This document shows, in pieces, positions 63,500-64,000 of a stretch of DNA of 64,000 nt (the stretch's first letter is position 1; each line of letters opens with the position of its first letter). Made by a program: the position numbers and the translations under genes. The notes under the pieces are model-generated. The model was given only the letters and a program-made list of their open reading frames with translations. It was not told the DNA's origin and ran no database searches. The stretch is from Sphaerisporangium krabiense (GTDB lineage: Bacteria; Actinomycetota; Actinomycetes; Streptosporangiales; Streptosporangiaceae). The DNA lies in NCBI RefSeq assembly GCF_014200435.1, contig NZ_JACHBR010000001.1:2666001-2730000 (forward strand), given 5' to 3'.

Positions 63500-63880
63500 T
63501 CAGCCCCCAGTGGTGTTCTTGCGGATATGCGGTACGTTCTGTCGTATCTTGATGTTACAGACGCGGTGCCTTCTCTTGCAGTTGGCTATTCCTATCGCCG
63601 AGTTCCCGTGCTGCAGCTCGATCGACAGGCTCTGAGTGCCGATGTTGTAGTTCGGACTGCTCGTTTCCAGGATGGCGGAGATGTATCTGCCGTTCCCCAC
63701 CCTGCTTATACGGTTGTAGGAGCCTCTCCCGTGATCATCTGAAACGGTGATCGTGGGAGAGGCCGCCTCGGCCGGCGACGCCGCGACGGCCCCGGCGAGA
63801 CCGAGGACGATCACGGTGGCCATGAGCCGTGTCACGGCTCCCGTCAGGTATACGAGCGGATGGTCCGCGCGGTGACTCAT
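63500..63880 (-). CDS. Small secreted protein
   Basis: 126 residues from ATG 63880. Signal peptide with a hydrophobic core (LMATVIVLGLAGAVAA), cleaved near SPAEA|A. The mature part of about 80 residues is basic at the end (NCKRRHRVCNIKIRQNVPHIRKN) with one Cys pair. Base composition is lower in GC than the neighbours (for example 63520-63720), which may signal transfer. No family recognised. Confidence 0.6.
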   Translation of the reverse strand: MSHRADHPLVYLTGAVTRLMATVIVLGLAGAVAASPAEAASPTITVSDDHGRGSYNRISRVGNGRYISAILETSSPNYNIGTQSLSIELQHGNSAIGIANCKRRHRVCNIKIRQNVPHIRKNTTGG

Positions 63881-64000
63881 GCGTCGCGCACCTGCCTTCA
63901 AGTAGATCGGTCGGCGGGTCCTTACGTTCGCCTCGCCTCGGCGACACCGCCTGCATACCCGTCCACCAGCTCCGAGTCTCCTTTCGCGTGATCGGCGGCC

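Overview
The window is GC-rich, with strong codon-position bias, GTG starts and many 4-base ATGA/GTGA start-stop overlaps. Gene content (SARP/STAND regulators, ECF42 sigma factor, I36 domains, streptogrisin-like fold, maltokinase-cap protein) points to a filamentous actinomycete, probably Streptosporangiales (Nonomuraea or Streptosporangium-like). That placement is inferred from content only. No tRNA, rRNA, CRISPR array, transposase or phage structural gene was seen.

Layout. 1-413: 3' end of an ECF42-type sigma factor. 493-10120: a sulfate-ester/amino-sugar region with a secreted GH20 hexosaminidase, a sulfatase, an SsuABC/AtsRBC-like importer, the formylglycine-generating enzyme that would activate the sulfatase, and a ROK repressor. 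A 23-bp near-palindrome lies between the divergent hexosaminidase and sulfatase genes. 10207-13832: a maltokinase-cap protein, then three secreted wall-lytic enzymes (M15, M23, SpoIID/LytB). The last two share a 378-bp block, almost identical in DNA and identical in protein, that encodes an I36 module. 13896-15474: an HTH/NBR1-Ig membrane protein and a chain of three micro-genes joined by GTGA overlaps, one carrying a perfect 18-bp hairpin.

15654-28048: an IclR-family regulator divergent from a ten-gene catabolic operon. It encodes an ABC importer with a fused double permease, an HDAC-fold amidohydrolase, a dehydrogenase, a sugar isomerase-like TIM barrel, a Gfo/Idh/MocA oxidoreductase, BKACE, an FAH-family hydrolase and glycerate kinase. 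This looks like a complete uptake-to-glycerate pathway for an unidentified acylated sugar or amine, and is my main candidate for an undescribed system. 28179-28826: a streptogrisin relative with all three catalytic residues replaced.

28893-37286: an AfsR-like regulator overlapping the tail of a DrrAB-type exporter, YnfA, a CmtR-type metal sensor with a metal-transporter fusion, and an ECF sigma factor with a membrane partner. 37287-43550: a 31-residue peptide gene before a prolyl oligopeptidase, a small secreted protein, an SMP-30 lactonase and an asparagine-synthase-like enzyme. 43796-47953: a two-component system with an ABC-2 exporter. 48019-50237: two tandem phosphotriesterase-family hydrolases. 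50370-56519: a hypothetical protein, a choice-of-anchor I protein, a STAND regulator, a small cysteine-rich secreted protein and a PEP-mutase-family protein. 56543-59177: an archaeal/eukaryotic-type prolyl-tRNA synthetase and a DUF2218-methyltransferase fusion. 59320-62527: a TetR-controlled ABC exporter with two operator-like palindromes. 62745-63880: a DUF1697 protein, a truncated NmrA-like gene and a secreted peptide.
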